Of a DNA stretch of 62,524 nt, positions 7,483 through 17,355 are shown piece by piece; position 1 is the stretch's first letter; each line of letters begins with the position of its first letter. A program made the translations under genes and the position numbers. This DNA comes from Clostridiales bacterium. Lineage in GTDB: Bacteria > Bacillota > Clostridia > Peptostreptococcales > Anaerovoracaceae. The stretch covers positions 1-62,524 of the forward strand of contig JAAZCE010000041.1 of assembly GCA_012513435.1 (NCBI GenBank). The letters run 5' to 3'. The notes under the pieces are model-generated. The model ran no database searches, was not told the DNA's origin, and worked only from the letters and a program-made list of their open reading frames with translations.

Positions 7483-8769
7483 ATGGGTAAGAAAGTATTA
7501 GTATTAGGCGTTGGCGCACAGGGTAGTGCAGCAGCAAAGAGACTTGACGAAGAAGCTAAAGTAAGCGAAATCATTTGTGCGGACTATGACATAGACGCCG
7601 TAAATATTATCGTAAAAGACTTGACAAAAGCAAAGGGCGTAAAGGTTGATGCTCACGATGTAAACAGCATTATCGCAGCAGGTGAGGGTGCTGATCTGAT
7701 AATAAACGCACTTCCATTGGAATGCACAGAAAATGTTCTCGATGCAACACTGGCAATCAAGGCGGATTATCAGGATTATGCAGGAACTATTTCACTCGAC
7801 CAGATGTGGATTGACAGTGAATTCCATAATCCTGCATCAGAACCGAAGTTTGAAGACCCTGCAGCTACAAAGTGGTGGAGAAGTCTGAACGCAATGTACA
7901 AGATCTACGGACCTAAGTTTGAAGAAATAGGCAAGTTGGCGGTTTTCGGAACTGGTGCGGCGCCTGGACTTATCTGTGCAGCAACAAGACATTCAATGAG
8001 ATATCTCGACTCATGCGATACAATCTACAACTTCGTATGGGAAGGCGCAATCGCCAAGAGATTCCAGCCGTTTTGGTGGTCACCTGTAACAGCTCTGAAC
8101 GACATGAGTGATATGGCTGTCGCATGGGAAGATGGCAAATTCATCAACACCCCTGCCTTCGGAAGAGATTTGAAGAGACAGTATGACTACATGGATGAGG
8201 AAATCACATTCAGAGAACACTGCCATGACGAACCACTGCACTATGGCTTTAACTACGATAAATACTTCAAGGGTTGCAAGAATGCTTACTTCAAGTATGC
8301 AGGTGCAGGTATGGATTTCGCAAAACCTCTCTATGAGGCTGGACTTCTGAAGCATGAGAAGGAAGAATTCCAGAACATGATGATCAGCCCGTTCGAATTC
8401 GTTTTGGCTCACGTTCCGCATGCCCCTAAGTATGAAGACGAAATCAAGTCATTCATTGACGAGGGAATGGCAGTTGACTCAGGATGCATGGTTATTGAAT
8501 CATACGGAAAGAAGGCAGGCAAGGATACACTCGTTGAAGTACACGTATCAGCTCCGGGATTTGTTGAATCATTTGAAAGAGCTAAGATGACCGGCGAAAT
8601 GTACCTGACAGGACAGAGCGGATATCTCTATTCGGAAATGTTCCTTAATGACGACTTTAAGGGTCAGGCGGGCGTTATCTCATCAGATATGCTTACTGAC
8701 GAGCAGGTTGATAAGTTTTTTGAATATGCAGCTAAGCTGGACATTACATTAGACGTTAAAATCAAATAA
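7483..8769 (+). CDS. Saccharopine dehydrogenase-family oxidoreductase, copy 2
   Basis: 428 residues from ATG 7483 with GAGGTG upstream; in-frame codons back to 7396 lie inside copy 1 and are not used. It has the same fold and motifs as copy 1: VLVLGVGAQGSAAAKRL, ADLIINALPL, FQPFWWSPVTAL, CKNAYFKYAGAGMDF and YLTGQSGYLYSEMF. The two differ most in the segment near residues 95-125, just after the Rossmann domain, which may mark different substrates or hetero-oligomer faces. A strong terminator follows within 150 bases. Function inferred from family only. Confidence 0.85.
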   Translation: MGKKVLVLGVGAQGSAAAKRLDEEAKVSEIICADYDIDAVNIIVKDLTKAKGVKVDAHDVNSIIAAGEGADLIINALPLECTENVLDATLAIKADYQDYAGTISLDQMWIDSEFHNPASEPKFEDPAATKWWRSLNAMYKIYGPKFEEIGKLAVFGTGAAPGLICAATRHSMRYLDSCDTIYNFVWEGAIAKRFQPFWWSPVTALNDMSDMAVAWEDGKFINTPAFGRDLKRQYDYMDEEITFREHCHDEPLHYGFNYDKYFKGCKNAYFKYAGAGMDFAKPLYEAGLLKHEKEEFQNMMISPFEFVLAHVPHAPKYEDEIKSFIDEGMAVDSGCMVIESYGKKAGKDTLVEVHVSAPGFVESFERAKMTGEMYLTGQSGYLYSEMFLNDDFKGQAGVISSDMLTDEQVDKFFEYAAKLDITLDVKIK

Positions 8770-8905
8770 TGAATAAGGAAAAGGTGACGTGCTATTCTGT
8801 CGCATTTTTGTGGAGAAACTGACGTAGCAGTAATATTCTAGTTGCCAATCAAGTGGACTTTTGATAAATAAGCGTGTTAATGTGAGTTGAACAAATAAGA
8901 GAAAT

Positions 8906-8940
8906 AAAAAAGCTCGATGATTTCTTCATCGGGCTTTTTC
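8906..8940. terminator. Bidirectional terminator between the dehydrogenase pair and spoVG
   Basis: A 10-bp stem (8911-8920 with 8926-8935, one G-T pair) is flanked by an A run on the left and a T run on the right, so it can serve both converging units. The 130 bases before it (8770-8905) show nothing else I can name. Confidence 0.88.
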
Positions 8941-8944
8941 CTCA

Positions 8945-9238
8945 TTATTCTACAGATGATTCCTCGGCTTCCACCGCTTTTTGAGCTAATACCTTCTCAT
9001 ATTCTTCAAAGATGGCATCCCTTATCTTGTTTCTTGTTTCAGAAACCAACGGATGAGCGATGTCTCTAAAATCCCCTTCTCCCATTTTCCTGCTTGGCAT
9101 AGCAATAAATAAACCGTTTTGACCTTCGATTATTTTGATATCATGAACTACAAACTCGTCATCAAAGGTTATGGAAACAACAGCTTTCATTTTCCCCTCG
9201 TCATTTACCTTCCTAATTCTTACGTCAGTAATATTCAT
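8945..9238 (-). CDS. spoVG: SpoVG, RNA-binding regulatory/septation protein
   Basis: 97 residues, the family's normal size. [12 protein letters not shown], the [12 protein letters not shown] strand, FIAMPSRK and the FRDIAHPL segment are the SpoVG signature. In Firmicutes SpoVG is a small nucleic-acid-binding regulator linked to sporulation septation, virulence and envelope genes. Its presence does not prove sporulation. It has its own promoter region and lies in the conserved purR-spoVG neighbourhood next to glmU/prs. Confidence 0.96.
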   Translation of the reverse strand: MNITDVRIRKVNDEGKMKAVVSITFDDEFVVHDIKIIEGQNGLFIAMPSRKMGEGDFRDIAHPLVSETRNKIRDAIFEEYEKVLAQKAVEAEESSVE

Positions 9239-9267
9239 TTTGTACCGCCTTTCGTGCCGTAAAACTT

Positions 9268-9276
9268 ATTATAACA
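9268..9276 (-). promoter_or_regulatory. Candidate extended -10 element of spoVG
   Basis: On the minus strand TGT-TATAAT ends 29 bases before the spoVG ATG. A second TATAAT lies at 9287-9282. Neither has a good -35 at 17 bases, so the exact start is uncertain. Confidence 0.4.
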
Positions 9277-9319
9277 CTAACATTATACAATAGAACAATT
9301 TGAATAAGCAAGATTTTTT

Positions 9320-10129
9320 TTAAAAAATCAGATAATTTGGGCTAGCGTTGATTTCCTTAGTATTTTCATTTACCTCTCCTAGGTACAGAATAGGGAAATA
9401 TTCGTTAACTTTTTTGTTCTTCGGCTCTATGCTGGCAATAGCCACCCCTATGCCCACAACATGGATATCCACTTCAGACATTATTTCGGCAATACCCTTG
9501 ATACTACCTCCGCCGCGCATGAAGTCATCTATTATCAGAACCTTTGAACCGGGAGCCGCAGCACGTTTTGATATAGACATTTTTTGGAGTCTCTCCGATG
9601 AGCCGGGGAAATAATTTATGCTGACGGTAGCACCCTCAGATATTTTGGTCTCACGTCTTATTACGATGGACGGAATATTCAGCAGCTGAGCTGTCATGAA
9701 TGCCAGAGGTATTCCCTTGGTTTCCACCGTAGCCACATAATCGGCACCTGACTTTCTGAATTTCTTTGCAAATATTTGAGCCATGCCCTTTACGACGGCA
9801 GGGTTGTACATTATGTCTGACGTGTAAAGAAAGCCCCCACCAAGTATGCGGTTGTTCTCCTGAAGGAGAGCGCAGAGCTCTTCTTGAATCTCCTTTATCT
9901 TTTCTTCGGATATGTCCGGAACATATTTCACTCCGCCTGATGCGCCGGAAATAGTCTCTATGTATCCGCATCCGCTTATTCTGATGGCCTCCTTGGCGTC
10001 GCTTATGTCTTCGCTTATGCTGGACTTGGCGGCAGAGAACTTATCACAGAAGTATTTTAGACCGAATACTTTATCTGGGTGCTCGGTCAGTATTTGACAT
10101 ATAGCACCTACCCTTTGGCTTCTTTTCAT
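9320..10129 (-). CDS. purR: PurR, purine operon repressor (phosphoribosyltransferase-fold)
   Basis: 269 residues from the ATG at 10129, which has GGGAGGT upstream; 18 further in-frame residues upstream lack a ribosome site. The N-terminal winged helix (MKRSQRVGAICQILTEHPDK ... FSAAKSSISEDI) binds DNA. The C-terminal PRT domain carries the PRPP loop VLIIDDFMRGGGSIKG (about residues 197-212). In Bacillus-type PurR, PRPP and (p)ppGpp control binding upstream of purine genes. Its location beside prs, the PRPP synthase gene, fits. Confidence 0.94.
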   Translation of the reverse strand: MKRSQRVGAICQILTEHPDKVFGLKYFCDKFSAAKSSISEDISDAKEAIRISGCGYIETISGASGGVKYVPDISEEKIKEIQEELCALLQENNRILGGGFLYTSDIMYNPAVVKGMAQIFAKKFRKSGADYVATVETKGIPLAFMTAQLLNIPSIVIRRETKISEGATVSINYFPGSSERLQKMSISKRAAAPGSKVLIIDDFMRGGGSIKGIAEIMSEVDIHVVGIGVAIASIEPKNKKVNEYFPILYLGEVNENTKEINASPNYLIF

Positions 10130-10154
10130 ACAGTACCTCCCTTCGGACAATATA

Positions 10155-10183
10155 ATCTTATAGTTATTAAGGTTAGTTGTCAA
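10155..10183 (-). promoter_or_regulatory. Promoter of purR
   Basis: On the minus strand TTGACA (10183-10178), a 17-base spacer and TAAGAT (10160-10155), 25 bases before the chosen ATG. Because it overlaps the longer in-frame extension, it also supports the start at 10129. Confidence 0.6.
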
Positions 10184-10235
10184 TTTCTCTTAATCATATT
10201 TTTTTGCAATATTACCGCATTTTTTGTAGCATTTA

Positions 10236-10244
10236 TGGTATAAT
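10236..10244 (+). promoter_or_regulatory. Extended -10 promoter of murC
   Basis: TGG-TATAAT lies 30 bases before the murC ATG, the same extended -10 form as at 428-436. The -35 is poor. Confidence 0.55.
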
Positions 10245-10274
10245 CCTGATATCTATAAATATGGAGGCATAATC

Positions 10275-11663
10275 ATGGTGAATCTATCGGATTATAAAAA
10301 AATACATTGTATCGGAATAGGGGGAATAGGATTATCCGCGGTGGCAGAGATATTGATGTCAAGAGGATATGAAGTTTCCGGTTCCGATATGAGAGAAAGT
10401 GAAATAACAGAAAAACTCATTGACGACGGAGCAAATATATTTTTAGGCCATAGAGCGAAGAATGTGGAAGGTGTTGACCTTGTTATTTATTCATCGGCTA
10501 TAGGGGGAGACAACTCTGAGCTTGCAAAGGCGACGGAGCTTGGAATCCCGGCAATTACAAGAGCGCAGGCTCTGGGAGCGCTGATGGATGAATACGATAA
10601 TAGCATAGCTATTTCAGGTACTCACGGTAAGACGACCACGACCTCTATGGTTTCTTTGATTCTGAAGGAAGCAAAGAAGGAACCGACTATACTTATAGGC
10701 GGCAATCTTTCCGAAATTGACGGTAACGTGTACGTAGGTAAAAACGATTATTTTGTCACGGAAGCCTGCGAATACATGGACAGCTTTCTTAACTTGAAGC
10801 CAAAAATAGAGATAATACTGAATATAGATTCGGACCATCTGGACTATTTCAAGGATGTGGAGCATATAGCCAATTCCTTCGATAAATTTGCCAGACTGGT
10901 GCCCGAAGACGGAGTAGTTATCGCTTACGACGCCAATCCTTTTGTCAACAGAGTCATAGAGGATATTCCTAATGCTATAACCTTTGGCCTTAACGAGAGC
11001 TGCGATTATCACGCTGAGGACATAGACTTCAATAACGAAGGTATGCCGAAGTTCAAACTCTACGCCGGCGATAAGGTTCTGTGCGAAATAGAGCTTTCGG
11101 TGCCGGGAGAACATAACATCCTCAACGCTCTGGCGGCATTCGCATGCTGTCACATACTGGGAGTTTCTGTAGAGGATATCAAGAAGACACTGGAAAATTA
11201 TCAAGGAACTCAGCGCAGATTCGATGTGCTGGGGAATACCTATACGGGAATGAAGATAGTAGACGACTACGCTCACCATCCTACTGAAATCAAGGCGACC
11301 TTGTCTGCGGTAAGGAACATGAAGCACAACGACCTGTGGTGCCTGTTCCAGCCACACACATACACCAGAACTATGGCACTTCTCGACGATTTTGCCACGG
11401 CCTTTGACGAGGCTGACAAGATAGTGCTGGCGGAGATATACGCAGCCAGAGAGAAGAATATCTACAAGATAAGCTCCAAGACATTGATGAATAAAATCAA
11501 GGAGCACAATCCGACCAAGGAAGTATATTTCTTTGAGGGCTTTGAAGAAATTGCCAACTTCGTGTATAACAACGCTGAGGAGGGTGACCTTGTAATAACT
11601 ATGGGAGCCGGGGACATATACAAGGTGGGAGAAATGATTCTTGAAAAGGACAGGAGGTTTTAG
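10275..11663 (+). CDS. murC: UDP-N-acetylmuramate--L-alanine ligase
   Basis: 462 residues, a normal length for MurC. It adds L-Ala to UDP-MurNAc in the cytoplasmic steps of peptidoglycan synthesis. It shows the N-terminal UDP-binding Rossmann motif [16 protein letters not shown], the ATP loop SGTHGKTTT (about residues 114-122), DSDHLDYF, and the C-terminal [13 protein letters not shown] and FQPHTYTR motifs typical of MurC. ATG 10275 follows GGAGG. It starts a run of wall, nucleotide and translation genes that continues through dapB. Confidence 0.97.
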   Translation: MVNLSDYKKIHCIGIGGIGLSAVAEILMSRGYEVSGSDMRESEITEKLIDDGANIFLGHRAKNVEGVDLVIYSSAIGGDNSELAKATELGIPAITRAQALGALMDEYDNSIAISGTHGKTTTTSMVSLILKEAKKEPTILIGGNLSEIDGNVYVGKNDYFVTEACEYMDSFLNLKPKIEIILNIDSDHLDYFKDVEHIANSFDKFARLVPEDGVVIAYDANPFVNRVIEDIPNAITFGLNESCDYHAEDIDFNNEGMPKFKLYAGDKVLCEIELSVPGEHNILNALAAFACCHILGVSVEDIKKTLENYQGTQRRFDVLGNTYTGMKIVDDYAHHPTEIKATLSAVRNMKHNDLWCLFQPHTYTRTMALLDDFATAFDEADKIVLAEIYAAREKNIYKISSKTLMNKIKEHNPTKEVYFFEGFEEIANFVYNNAEEGDLVITMGAGDIYKVGEMILEKDRRF

Positions 11664-11670
11664 GAGGCTT

Positions 11671-12363
11671 ATGAATTTTGCGGAATACGAGGAAAAGGAA
11701 AAGGCACGGATAGAGAGGAATTTGGCCTACATGGAGGCCGGCGTCGATTTTGTGGACCTGAAGATGGCATATATCGATGAAGGTGTGAAAATTGGCAAGG
11801 GAACTAAAATATATCCCTGCGTTGTCATAGAGGGCGATGTTACCATAGGAGAAAATTGCACTGTCGGACAGAATACGAGAATAAAGGACTCACATATCGG
11901 CCATGATACTATCGTTCAGAGTTCCGTTATCCTGGAAAGCAAAATAGGAAATGGCACAACGGTAGGACCTTTCGCCTACATTAGGCCTAACTGCGATATA
12001 GGCGATGGATGCAGAGTAGGTGATTTTGTTGAAATAAAGAATTCCAAGCTCTCCGATGGCGCCAAGGCATCTCATCTAACATACGTGGGGGATTCAGATG
12101 TAGGCGAGAGAGTAAACCTGGGCTGCGGGGTGGTTTTCGTAAACTATGACGGCAGCAAAAAATATCGTTCCGTTGTAGAGGATGGAGCCTTTATAGGCTG
12201 CAATGCCAATCTCATTTCACCTGTCCGCGTAGGTAAAGACGCATACGTTGCGGCAGGAAGCACCATAACAACAGACGTCCCCGAAGGGGCGCTGTACGTT
12301 GCGAGGGCAAAGGGAAAGTCACTTGAAGGTTGGGTAAAACGAAGAGGAATATTAAAGAAATAA
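11671..12363 (+). CDS. glmU: GlmU C-terminal half: stand-alone glucosamine-1-phosphate acetyltransferase
   Basis: 230 residues from ATG 11671 with TAGGAGG; codons back to 11641 overlap murC. Full-length GlmU is about 450 residues, with an N-terminal uridyltransferase that is absent here. What remains is the helical arm ([17 protein letters not shown]) and the left-handed beta-helix of hexapeptide repeats ([29 protein letters not shown]). The acetyltransferase residues are kept: SHLTYVGD (His and Tyr) and [10 protein letters not shown] (Asn-Tyr). It should make GlcNAc-1-P from GlcN-1-P and acetyl-CoA, leaving the UTP step to another protein. It occupies the usual glmU position just before prs. 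Confidence 0.85.
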   Translation: MNFAEYEEKEKARIERNLAYMEAGVDFVDLKMAYIDEGVKIGKGTKIYPCVVIEGDVTIGENCTVGQNTRIKDSHIGHDTIVQSSVILESKIGNGTTVGPFAYIRPNCDIGDGCRVGDFVEIKNSKLSDGAKASHLTYVGDSDVGERVNLGCGVVFVNYDGSKKYRSVVEDGAFIGCNANLISPVRVGKDAYVAAGSTITTDVPEGALYVARAKGKSLEGWVKRRGILKK

Positions 12364-12405
12364 TATTACATAACAACAAAGAAAAAACGGAGGTATGAGA
12401 AACAA

Positions 12406-13356
12406 ATGAAAAACAGCGCATTTTCAAATTATAAGGTGTTTGCAGGAAACTCACATCTGGAGTTGGCGGAAGAAATCGCGTCTATCATGGGCAAACCCTT
12501 GGGAAGGGCAACCGTGAACAAATTCAGCGACGGAGAGATATCCGTTAATCTGTGGGAGACAGTCAGAGGGTTGGACTGCTATATCATTCAGTCCACCTGC
12601 AATCCGGTAAATGATAATCTTATGGAGGTGCTCATAATGATAGATGCCATGAAGAGGGCATCTGCGGGTAGAATCAATGCTGTTATACCTTATTACGGAT
12701 ATGCAAGACAGGATAGGAAGGCTAAAGCTAGAGATCCGATCACAGCTAAGCTTGTTGCAGATCTTATCGTCGCTGCAGGGGCTGACAGAGTACTGACTAT
12801 GGACCTGCACGCTGCACAGATTCAGGGATACTTTGACATACCTATGGATCATCTTATCGGAATGCCTATATTGTCAAAGTACTTTGTAGAGAAGGGCCTT
12901 GAAAACATAGTGATAGTTTCTCCTGACCACGGAAGCGTTACAAGAGCTAGGAACATGGCACAGCCTTTCAATGCGCCTATTGCCATAGTGGATAAGAGAA
13001 GACCTGAGCCTAACAAGAGCGAAATAATGAACATCATCGGAGATATAGAGGGCAAGAATTGCATACTTATTGACGATATGATAGATACAGCCGGCACCAT
13101 TACAAACGCCGCCAATGCACTCAGGGATTTAGGTGCGGCGAGTGTAAGAGCCTGTGCAACTCACGCAGTTCTTTCAGGACCTGCAATCGAGAGAATAGAG
13201 GACTCAGCTATTGAAGAGCTGGTAATCCTCAATACGGTTCCTATCCCAGATGAAAAGAAGATAGATAAGATGAAGATACTGTCCGTAGCACCTCTCTTCG
13301 CAGAGGCTATGACGAGAGTGTTCACCAACGGTTCAATAAGCAAATTATTTGATTAA
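12406..13356 (+). CDS. prs: Ribose-phosphate pyrophosphokinase (PRPP synthase)
   Basis: 316 residues, the standard length. It makes PRPP from ribose-5-phosphate and ATP for purine, pyrimidine, histidine and NAD synthesis. It has the N-terminal FSDGEI, the flexible-loop region [17 protein letters not shown], the [18 protein letters not shown] stretch, and the PRPP-binding loop [12 protein letters not shown] (about 220-231). The ATG is preceded by GGAGG. It lies between glmU and pth, as in many Firmicutes. Confidence 0.97.
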   Translation: MKNSAFSNYKVFAGNSHLELAEEIASIMGKPLGRATVNKFSDGEISVNLWETVRGLDCYIIQSTCNPVNDNLMEVLIMIDAMKRASAGRINAVIPYYGYARQDRKAKARDPITAKLVADLIVAAGADRVLTMDLHAAQIQGYFDIPMDHLIGMPILSKYFVEKGLENIVIVSPDHGSVTRARNMAQPFNAPIAIVDKRRPEPNKSEIMNIIGDIEGKNCILIDDMIDTAGTITNAANALRDLGAASVRACATHAVLSGPAIERIEDSAIEELVILNTVPIPDEKKIDKMKILSVAPLFAEAMTRVFTNGSISKLFD

Positions 13357-13376
13357 GAGAAAGGCAATCAGCGTAT

Positions 13377-13982
13377 ATGTTTGTAATCGCAGGTCTTGGG
13401 AATCCTGGTAAAAAATACGAGCGCACTCGTCATAACATGGGCTTCCTAACTATTGACTATATTGCAGAGAAAAACGGCATAAAGGTAAATAAGATAAAGC
13501 ATAAGGCTTTGGTCGGAGATGGCATCATCTCCGACCAAAAAGTTATTTTAGTCAAGCCCCAGACTTACATGAATCTCAGCGGAGAATCCCTGCGGCAGGT
13601 GGTGAATTATTATGGTATAGAGCCACAAGAGCTTATAGTCGTTTACGATGACCTGGACCTTGAAACGGGAGCCTTGCGCGTGAGAAAAAAGGGTAGCGCT
13701 GGCAGTCACAACGGAATGAAATCCGTCATATATCAGCTTCAGACCGAGGAATTCCCAAGGATAAGAATAGGAATAGGCAAGAGCGGCGGGCTGGACTGGA
13801 AGGAATTCGTTACGGGGAGAATAGGCAAGGGTGATAAGAAGTCCCTGGAGGATGCCGTGTGCAAAGCTGCCAATGCCGCACTTTCCATAATAACCGATGG
13901 AATAGACAAGGCAATGAATGAATATAATACAAGAACGACATCAAGAAGAGAGGACGACAGTGAGCAGCAAGGGAATGATTAA
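13377..13982 (+). CDS. pth: Peptidyl-tRNA hydrolase
   Basis: 201 residues. It frees tRNA from drop-off peptidyl-tRNAs. GLGNPGKKYERTRHNMGF at the N-terminus holds the catalytic His (about residue 20). PQTYMNLSGES, YDDLDLETG and GSAGSHNGMKS are the family motifs. The C-terminal tail past residue 185 is polar and extends beyond the core. Its last 23 bases overlap the start of mfd in another frame. Confidence 0.95.
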   Translation: MFVIAGLGNPGKKYERTRHNMGFLTIDYIAEKNGIKVNKIKHKALVGDGIISDQKVILVKPQTYMNLSGESLRQVVNYYGIEPQELIVVYDDLDLETGALRVRKKGSAGSHNGMKSVIYQLQTEEFPRIRIGIGKSGGLDWKEFVTGRIGKGDKKSLEDAVCKAANAALSIITDGIDKAMNEYNTRTTSRREDDSEQQGND

Positions 13983-16900
13983 TATAACCGGTGCTGCGGA
14001 GGGACGAACAGCACCGATAATAGCTAAAATACTGAAAGAAAAAAGAGGTCAGAGTCTGATTGTGGTGCCTACATTGAATAGGGCCAAGCGATTAGCTGCA
14101 GACCTTTCTTTTTTTGATTCCTCGGGCATATACATTTTGCCGCCGGAGGAAGAGACTACCATCCAGTATGAGGCCAAGAGCAACGATGAGCTTCTGGAGC
14201 GAATGAAGATACTTAAGAGGGTTACGGACAAGGAGCCTGCCGTTATTATAGCTCCTGTTACGGGAGCCATCAAGAAACTTCCGCCCAAGGAGATATTCAT
14301 CGAAAACCTTATAGAGATAAAGTGCGGACAGGATGTAGAACCAGAGAAGCTGAAGGAGAAGTTCTTTCTCATGGGATACGAACGTGTTTCTATGGTTGAA
14401 AGGGTTGGAGAATTCAGCATAAGAGGGGGAATAATTGATATCTTCACCCCGGACAATGATTTGCCCTACAGAATAGAGCTTTTTGATACGGAAGTGGATT
14501 CTATAAGGACCTTCGACATAGACACCCAGCGTTCGGCTCAGGCTCTGAAATATATTATGGTTTATCAATGCTCCCAGATAATTAAGGATGAAGAGATTTT
14601 TGCCAAAGCGGAGAAGAACATAAAATCCGCCTATGACAAGCAGATAAGGAAGCTGGAGAAGAAGGAAGACAGCCATGAGCTGGCAGACAATCTGAGGCAG
14701 CGGGAAAGTCAGCTTGTGGATTATGCCGGAAGCATGATAAACATACAGTATCTTGAAAAATTCATCAACTATTTTTACGACGAAACCATGTATATATGGG
14801 ACTATATGGAGGAGCCTACTATTATCATTGACGACCCTTCAAGGATACTTGAAACCTTGGAGGTCTACGAAAAGGAAAGAGCCGACGACATAGACACCAT
14901 CATAAGTGCAGGCAGAGGAATAGGCGAGGATTTTAAGGCCCTGTCGGGACGCAAGGATTACTTCCTGCTTTACGAGAAAGAAGGATATATATTCACCCCC
15001 TTTCTTTCCACCATAAAGAATGCCCCTTTTTTAAAGGAATTGATAAACGTAAGATGTAGAGCTATGCCTGTATACAATGGCAAGCTCAACGTGCTCAAGA
15101 GCGATTTGGAAAGCTACGCCGCCAGAGGCTATGATATAACCATAGTCTGCAGCGGGCCTGAGCGTATGTCCAACATGGAGGAATTTCTTCTCAGAGAGAA
15201 TCTCCGCGGCAAGGTCAAGCTAGAGGAAGGTGTGATAAGCGCCGGGATGGAGTTTTCCGAAGAAAAAATCTGCTATATCTGGGAGGGAGACGTTTTCGGA
15301 AGCAGCAGGAAGGGCAGAAGAAAGAAGAAAAAAAGAGGAGAGCAGATAAAGAGCTTTGCTGACGTAAGGCAGGGCGATTATGTAGTACATGAAAATAACG
15401 GAATAGGAAAATTCATAGGAATAGAGCAGCTTGTGGTCCAGGGAGTAAAGAAGGACTACCTGAAGGTGAAATACGCCGGAGAGGATTCCCTCTATATACC
15501 CGTAGACCAGCTTGGAATACTTCAAAAATACGTAGGCGGAGACAGCGTGGCCCCTCGCCTAAACAAGCTGTCGGGAGGCGAATGGAAGGCTACCAAGGCC
15601 AAGGCCAGAGCTGCCGTAAACGATATGGCTGAAGACCTGCTGAGAGTATCAGCAGTCAGACTCAAGGAGAAGGGATACGCCTTTTTACCTGATACTGTTT
15701 GGCAGGCAGAGTTTGAAAGCAGTTTCCCTTATACTGAGACCGATGACCAGCTGAGATGCATAGAGGAAATCAAGAAGGACATGGAAAGGGATGTGCCAAT
15801 GGACAGACTTCTTTGCGGAGACGTAGGCTTCGGCAAGACCGAGGTTGCCGCAAGAGCCCTGTTTAAGTGCGTTGCCGACGGAAAGCAGGCAGCGGTCCTG
15901 GTGCCTACCACTCTGTTGGCAAATCAGCATTACTACACCTTGAAGGATAGGTTTGAAAAGTTCCCCTTTAAGGTGGAAATGCTGTCGCGTTTCAGAAGTC
16001 AGGTCCAGCAGAAAAAGATACTCAGCGATGTGAAAAAGGGCGCTGTGGATCTTGTCATAGGAACCCATAGACTCCTGTCAAAGGATGTTGAATTTAGGGA
16101 CCTGGGGCTTCTTGTAGTAGATGAGGAACAGCGATTCGGAGTCAAGCACAAGGAGAAGATAAAACAGCTCAGGGAGAATGTAGATGTGCTCACCTTGTCA
16201 GCAACGCCTATACCAAGGACTCTCCATATGTCTCTTTCCGGGATAAAGGATATGAGTACCATAGAGGAGCCGCCGGAGGACAGATATCCAGTTCAGACCT
16301 ACGTTATGGAGCAGGACGATTACGTCATCAGAGATGCTGTCGAAAAGGAGCTGGCAAGAGGCGGGCAGGTATATATACTCTATAACAGAGTGGAATCTAT
16401 AAACAGAGTGGCAAGCCAGATAGAAAAGCTGGTTCCGGATGCTTCCGTAGTAGTGGGCCACGGCAAAATGAACGAATCCCAGCTGGAGGACATCATAATG
16501 GATTTTTCTTCGGGAGAATACGATGTTCTCGTTGCTACCACAATAATCGAATCCGGTACGGATATCCCCAATGTCAACACCATGATAATTCTGGATGCAG
16601 ATAGGTTTGGCCTTGCTCAGCTATATCAGTTGAGAGGGCGAGTGGGGCGTTCCGGAAGAATGGCATACGCCTATCTTATGTACAAGAGGGATAAGAGCCT
16701 TACGGAAATAGCGGAAAAAAGGCTGCGGGCCATAAAGAACTTCACGGAGTTCGGCTCAGGCTTCAAAATCGCCATGAAGGACCTTGAATTCAGAGGAGCC
16801 GGAAACCTGCTGGGAACGGAGCAGTCAGGCCATATGCTTAATGTGGGATATGAGCTTTACTGCAAGATGCTAGAGGAGGCTGTCGCTCACATCAAGGGAG

Positions 16901-17355
16901 AGCAGGCGGAAGAGCAGGTGGAGGAAACCACCTTCAGTTTGCCTATGACAGCCATTATTTCCAATAGATATATAGAGGATGAAACCCTGAGGCTGCAGAT
17001 GTACAAGAAGATTGCAATGATTGCCGACGACGAAGACGAATCGGAAGTGGTGGATGAACTTATAGACAGGTTCGGAGATATACCGAGGGATACCATGAAT
17101 CTGATAAAGATTTCCAAGGTCAGGGCAATGGCGAAAAAACTTGGGATAAAGGAAATTACCCGCCAAGGCTACAAAGTTATATTCAAGCTATGGGAAAACG
17201 TCAAGCTGGAAGAGGGCCTCATGGCAAATCTTGTAGGAGAATACGGTGAACGCATGATGATAAACGGCGGCAAAGAACCTTTTATCAGATTGACGATATA
17301 CAAGGAAGATGTTTTGGAAGTAGTAGAAAGGTTTTTACAGATATGGTTAAAGTAG
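13960..17355 (+). CDS. mfd: Mfd, transcription-repair coupling factor
   Basis: 1131 residues from a GTG at 13960 that lies inside pth and follows GAGAGGA; the ATG at 13975 is possible. Mfd removes RNA polymerase stalled at DNA lesions and recruits UvrA. In order: a UvrB-like N-terminal module (GEFSIRGGIIDIF), a basic linker (RKGRRKKKKRG, about 450-460), the RNAP-interacting domain (DVRQGDYVVHENNGIGKFIG), the RecG-like motor with Walker A GDVGFGKTEVAARA and DEEQRFG, SATPIPRTLHM, QLRGRVGRSGRMAYAYL, and the TRCF C-terminal domain. The length is near the family norm. Confidence 0.96.
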   Translation: MSSKGMINITGAAEGRTAPIIAKILKEKRGQSLIVVPTLNRAKRLAADLSFFDSSGIYILPPEEETTIQYEAKSNDELLERMKILKRVTDKEPAVIIAPVTGAIKKLPPKEIFIENLIEIKCGQDVEPEKLKEKFFLMGYERVSMVERVGEFSIRGGIIDIFTPDNDLPYRIELFDTEVDSIRTFDIDTQRSAQALKYIMVYQCSQIIKDEEIFAKAEKNIKSAYDKQIRKLEKKEDSHELADNLRQRESQLVDYAGSMINIQYLEKFINYFYDETMYIWDYMEEPTIIIDDPSRILETLEVYEKERADDIDTIISAGRGIGEDFKALSGRKDYFLLYEKEGYIFTPFLSTIKNAPFLKELINVRCRAMPVYNGKLNVLKSDLESYAARGYDITIVCSGPERMSNMEEFLLRENLRGKVKLEEGVISAGMEFSEEKICYIWEGDVFGSSRKGRRKKKKRGEQIKSFADVRQGDYVVHENNGIGKFIGIEQLVVQGVKKDYLKVKYAGEDSLYIPVDQLGILQKYVGGDSVAPRLNKLSGGEWKATKAKARAAVNDMAEDLLRVSAVRLKEKGYAFLPDTVWQAEFESSFPYTETDDQLRCIEEIKKDMERDVPMDRLLCGDVGFGKTEVAARALFKCVADGKQAAVLVPTTLLANQHYYTLKDRFEKFPFKVEMLSRFRSQVQQKKILSDVKKGAVDLVIGTHRLLSKDVEFRDLGLLVVDEEQRFGVKHKEKIKQLRENVDVLTLSATPIPRTLHMSLSGIKDMSTIEEPPEDRYPVQTYVMEQDDYVIRDAVEKELARGGQVYILYNRVESINRVASQIEKLVPDASVVVGHGKMNESQLEDIIMDFSSGEYDVLVATTIIESGTDIPNVNTMIILDADRFGLAQLYQLRGRVGRSGRMAYAYLMYKRDKSLTEIAEKRLRAIKNFTEFGSGFKIAMKDLEFRGAGNLLGTEQSGHMLNVGYELYCKMLEEAVAHIKGEQAEEQVEETTFSLPMTAIISNRYIEDETLRLQMYKKIAMIADDEDESEVVDELIDRFGDIPRDTMNLIKISKVRAMAKKLGIKEITRQGYKVIFKLWENVKLEEGLMANLVGEYGERMMINGGKEPFIRLTIYKEDVLEVVERFLQIWLK

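Noticed and set aside
13918-13982. Frameshift or fusion between pth and mfd
   Set aside because: Both proteins are complete; the two frames simply overlap, with a GTG start for mfd inside pth.
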